From Halalkalicoccus sp. CG83 (GTDB taxonomy: Archaea > Halobacteriota > Halobacteria > Halobacteriales > Halalkalicoccaceae): a stretch of 64,000 nucleotides of DNA. The position numbers and the translations under genes were made by a program. The stretch covers positions 124,001 to 188,000 of the forward strand of contig NZ_JAZDDH010000003.1 in NCBI RefSeq assembly GCF_037081715.1, in the 5' to 3' direction. Positions 62,843 through 64,000 of this stretch are shown here, piece after piece. The notes under the pieces were generated by a model. That model had not been told where the DNA came from, searched no databases, and saw only the letters and a program-made list of their open reading frames with translations. Every line of letters starts with the position of its first letter. Position 1 is the stretch's first letter.

Positions 62843-63964
62843 ATGTCCAATGACGACGCTAGAGACCACGAACCCGCAGACGCCCCGTCCCCAGGTGCAA
62901 GCCAGACAATCAGCGGTATTGGTAGCGACTATTACACCGAGGAGATCCACGGTCCGCTTGAGTACTTCACCATCGATGCGTTCGAGCTGGCGGAGGGCGA
63001 GACGATCCGGGAGTTGGAGATCGCGTACGCGACTTTCGGTGAACTGAACGACGCGAAGGACAACGCCATCCTCTTTCCGCACATGTACTCGGGGACAAGC
63101 AAGGATATGGAGATGTATGTGGGCGAGGGGCTGGCGCTTGACCCTTCGGAGTACTTCATCATTCTGCCGAACCAGATCGGCAACGGACTCTCCACCTCGC
63201 CGCATAACGTCGGCGGGCCGATGGGACAGGGTGACTTTCCGGACATCCGCATCAGCGACGATATCCGGGCTCAGCATCGACTCGTCACCGAGAAATTCCG
63301 TATCGAGGAACTTCAGCTCGTACTCGGCTGGTCGATGGGCGCCCAGCAGACCTACGAATGGGCCGTTCGCTACCCGGAGATGGTCAGACGGGCCGCACCT
63401 ATCGGCGGCACGGCGAGGAACCCGGTTCTCAGTGGTCTCCTCGTCGACGCGTTGATCATGGCCCTCGAGACCGATCCCAACTGGGACGACGGTTACTACG
63501 AGAACCAGCGCGACCTGCGGCGGGGGCTTAGACACCATGCCCGAATCTGGGCGCTAATGGGGACAAGCGCAGAGCTGTGGCGCGAGGAGAGCTGGCGCGA
63601 TGCGGGATTTTCGTCGTTGGATGACTTCCTGTTTAACCTGTGGGACAACTGGTTTCTCCCGATGGATCCTAACGACCTCCGGTGTATGGCGTGGAAATGG
63701 AAGCACGCCGACGTGGGGCGGATCACCGACGGCGACCTCGCGGCTGCACTCGACCGTATCGAGGCGAAAACGTACGTAATGCCGTTCGAGAAGGACTATG
63801 TGTTCCCAGTCGCGGATTGCCAGCGGGAGGCCGAGATGATCTCCGATAGCGAGTTCCATCCCATTCCTTCGCCGTGGGGCCACTTCGGGATGTTTGGGTT
63901 CGACCCCTCGGACTTCGAGTTCATCGACGAACGACTTGGCGAACTGCTCGCGGAACCGGTCTGA
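62843..63964 (+). CDS. MetX-like alpha/beta-fold hydrolase/acyltransferase
   Basis: A 373-residue protein of the homoserine O-acetyltransferase-like group. Marks are LEYFTIDAFELAEGETIREL, IAYATFGELNDAKDNAILFP, IILPNQIGNGLSTSPHNVGG, and the nucleophile elbow LVLGWSMGAQQTYEWAVRYP. The Asp appears in VMPFEKDYVFPV and the His in SPWGHFGMFGF. True MetX has GGSMGGMQ at the elbow; here it is GWSMGAQQ, so another acyl acceptor or a hydrolase role is likely. The ATG at 62843 has AT-rich DNA before it. Confidence 0.85.
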   Translation: MSNDDARDHEPADAPSPGASQTISGIGSDYYTEEIHGPLEYFTIDAFELAEGETIRELEIAYATFGELNDAKDNAILFPHMYSGTSKDMEMYVGEGLALDPSEYFIILPNQIGNGLSTSPHNVGGPMGQGDFPDIRISDDIRAQHRLVTEKFRIEELQLVLGWSMGAQQTYEWAVRYPEMVRRAAPIGGTARNPVLSGLLVDALIMALETDPNWDDGYYENQRDLRRGLRHHARIWALMGTSAELWREESWRDAGFSSLDDFLFNLWDNWFLPMDPNDLRCMAWKWKHADVGRITDGDLAAALDRIEAKTYVMPFEKDYVFPVADCQREAEMISDSEFHPIPSPWGHFGMFGFDPSDFEFIDERLGELLAEPV

Positions 63965-64000
63965 TGTTCCTCTCGTCGGCTGTCTCGGCTATGGGACGGT

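Noticed and set aside
1-64000. tRNA, rRNA, riboswitch and replication-origin searches by eye
   Set aside because: No cloverleaf, rRNA core string, Orc/Cdc6 gene or origin-box array was recognised; a covariance-model scan would settle the tRNA question.

Overview
The window reads as accessory DNA from a halophilic archaeon (class Halobacteria). The evidence is strongly acidic proteins rich in Asp and Glu, twin-arginine lipoproteins and secreted proteins, AT-rich TATA elements about 25-30 nt upstream of start codons (leaderless mRNAs), and typical haloarchaeal families: an HVO_0649-type zinc finger, an amphi-Trp protein, a DUF7282-like protein, gas-vesicle gene relics and DUF1724-like winged-helix regulators. 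No rRNA, tRNA, replication origin or core housekeeping operon was seen. Together with the many transposon scars, toxin-antitoxin pairs and broken genes, this suggests a megaplasmid or chromosomal island; that is inference.

Layout. 0-6 kb: a methyltransferase-like tail, a membrane-anchored thermonuclease, PadR and HxlR regulators, and a DUF6069 / FMN reductase / Asp-box propeller operon. 6-16.3 kb: a locus that fits acetoin and 2,3-butanediol breakdown. It has a 2,3-butanediol-dehydrogenase-like enzyme, an SDR, acetoin dehydrogenase E1 alpha and beta, AcoX, an E2-like protein, and a second lipoyl protein whose C-terminus is a hormone-sensitive-lipase-type hydrolase. A TIM-barrel amidohydrolase and a MIP18/DUF59 protein lead the main operon. 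16.4-18.6 kb: an orphan RHH protein, a transsulfuration enzyme and a cupin pseudogene. 18.7-28.5 kb: a region with defence character, holding MazG plus a nuclease-helicase (DUF2075), a methyltransferase chimera with a divergent regulator, VapBC, an HNH nuclease, a PD-(D/E)XK protein and a pentapeptide-repeat 2TM channel-like protein.

28.5-45 kb is heavily decayed. It contains a TnpB relic, gas-vesicle relics (gvpH, frameshifted gvpJ, gvpA pseudogene), a GCS2 ligase, a nitroreductase-like protein, an FAD oxidase split by one amber codon, a Rieske protein, a HbpS-like protein, regulators, methyltransferase and GNAT genes, and several gene fragments. 45-56 kb carries secreted beta-propeller and DUF7282-like proteins, an HTH-PIN toxin-antitoxin pair, a second thermonuclease, two small CWPCY proteins, a band-7 protein and a cupin-zinc ribbon protein. 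56-64 kb holds a polysaccharide deacetylase lipoprotein, a complete zinc/manganese-type ABC importer followed by a DtxR-type regulator with a perfect 16-bp palindrome in its promoter, and a MetX-like alpha/beta hydrolase.

The most coherent biology is the acetoin/butanediol locus. Its two lipoyl proteins share almost the same N-terminal half but end in different domains, and the E2-like acyltransferase domain has lost its catalytic histidine. All family assignments come from reading the sequence; no database search was run.
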